Part shown: positions 63,615-64,000 of the stretch, in pieces
Position numbering within the stretch: the first letter of the stretch is position 1
How the letters are laid out: every line of letters starts with the position of its first letter
NCBI RefSeq assembly: GCF_008281175.1
Contig: NZ_CP036524.1
Coordinates: 310,001-374,000 of the forward strand
Source of the DNA: [Clostridium] hylemonae DSM 15053
GTDB lineage: Bacteria; Bacillota; Clostridia; Lachnospirales; Lachnospiraceae
Direction of reading: 5' to 3'
Length of the DNA: 64,000 nucleotides
Notes under the pieces: model-generated
What the model was told of the DNA's origin: nothing
Database searches by the model: none
What the model saw: the letters and a program-made list of their open reading frames with translations, nothing else
Position numbers and translations under genes: made by a program

Positions 63615-64000
63615 ATGTTAGCAGCTGAGAGAAAAGCATTTGATGAATGCGGGTGCGGCCATGGGCTTCACGGACATGACGGGCAGAATGAGCACGATCA
63701 TGACCGCGGCCACGGGCACACAGAGGAATGTCATGAACATCACGAACATATAGACGAAGCACATAATCATATCGGTCATAGCCACGCACATGAATGTGGC
63801 GGTCAAGACCACGCCGGTCATGACCATGGCGGCCATCAGCATGACGGCAGCTGCGGCTGCGGCCATGAAGAGGCGCACACAGGACAGGAGTTTGCACAGG
63901 TGAGCGCGGGTGTTCCGCAGAAAGTATATATTCTGGAGAACCTGAGCTGCGCGAACTGCGCGGCGAAGATGGAGGAGCAGATACGTAAGATGCCGGAAGT
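63615..64000 (+). CDS. Heavy-metal P-type ATPase, 5' part, cut by the window end
   Basis: The open frame starts at the ATG at 63615 (CAGGAGG 9 bases upstream) and runs out of the window. The first 95 residues are extremely rich in His with some Cys and Asp (pairs such as HDH, HEHH, HSHAH, CGCGH), a metal-binding tail. From about residue 107 a heavy-metal-associated domain begins, YILENLSCANCAAKMEEQI, with the metal-binding CxxC. This is the usual start of Zn2+/Cd2+/Co2+ exporting ATPases (ZntA/CadA type). The operator in front supports metal-induced expression. The ATPase core lies outside the window, so the transport class is an inference. The minus-strand frames here are shadows of the repeated His codons. 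Confidence 0.85.
   Translation, partial: MLAAERKAFDECGCGHGLHGHDGQNEHDHDRGHGHTEECHEHHEHIDEAHNHIGHSHAHECGGQDHAGHDHGGHQHDGSCGCGHEEAHTGQEFAQVSAGVPQKVYILENLSCANCAAKMEEQIRKMPE

Noticed and set aside
63613-63897. Two minus-strand frames of 86 and 94 codons at the window end
   Set aside because: They mirror the repeated His codons (CAT/CAC) of the metal-ATPase gene; the plus frame has promoter, operator, ribosome site and an HMA domain.

Overview
The window reads as chromosomal DNA of a Gram-positive anaerobe of the class Clostridia, most likely a member of the Lachnospiraceae. This is inferred from protein resemblance, strong AGGAGG ribosome sites, moderate base composition, lipoprotein and sortase-type surface proteins, and stand-alone PurO-like and AICAR-transformylase genes. 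No rRNA or tRNA gene is visible, so the species cannot be named. Genes are densely packed and the plus strand dominates.

Layout. 1-3727: 3' part of a sensor kinase gene plus a three-gene ABC exporter. 3734-4083: a long palindromic intergenic element. 4127-14080: housekeeping genes (lipoprotein, two last steps of purine synthesis, FAD oxidoreductase, glmM, YitT protein, 4-hydroxybutyrate dehydrogenase-like enzyme, enolase). 14182-17396: secG, rnr, smpB and a small gene; the smpB partner RNA, ssrA (tmRNA), lies at 24874-25222. 17415-18598: zinc-ribbon membrane protein and an hsp20 gene under a CIRCE-like operator. 19079-21997: cell-wall protein with exact 174-bp repeats. 22119-24646: wreck of a myo-inositol operon (intact iolJ-like aldolase, iolA'-'iolC deletion chimera, beheaded AraC-type regulator). 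25466-26272: collagen-like phage-tail-type protein beside ssrA. 26509-31906: two-component system with FtsX-type ABC transporter. 32001-35679: ferredoxin-like protein, orphan sensor kinase, SleB-type hydrolase. 35682-36043: second palindromic element.

36112-50387 is the most interesting part: a catabolic island with an MFS transporter, two consecutive FAD-oxidase/EtfB/EtfA modules, a BCCT transporter, a GlpP-family antiterminator, a DUF89 phosphatase, a KduD-like dehydrogenase and an FGGY kinase. Three promoters in this island (one minus, two plus) are each followed by the same leader design: a GTTAC...GTAAC arch holding two purine-rich boxes, overlapping an intrinsic terminator. With a GlpP-type RNA-binding antiterminator encoded inside the island, the simplest reading is a local antitermination regulon controlling uptake, phosphorylation and flavin-linked oxidation of an unidentified (probably polyol or sugar-acid) substrate.

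50478-64000: surE, a 1789-residue surface protein, a second two-component system, hisH-hisF, ung, a dihydrolipoamide-dehydrogenase-like gene, a small membrane protein, and the 5' end of a His-rich metal P-type ATPase gene behind an ArsR/SmtB-type operator. Two short REP-like hairpins lie at 7429-7490 and 50390-50465.
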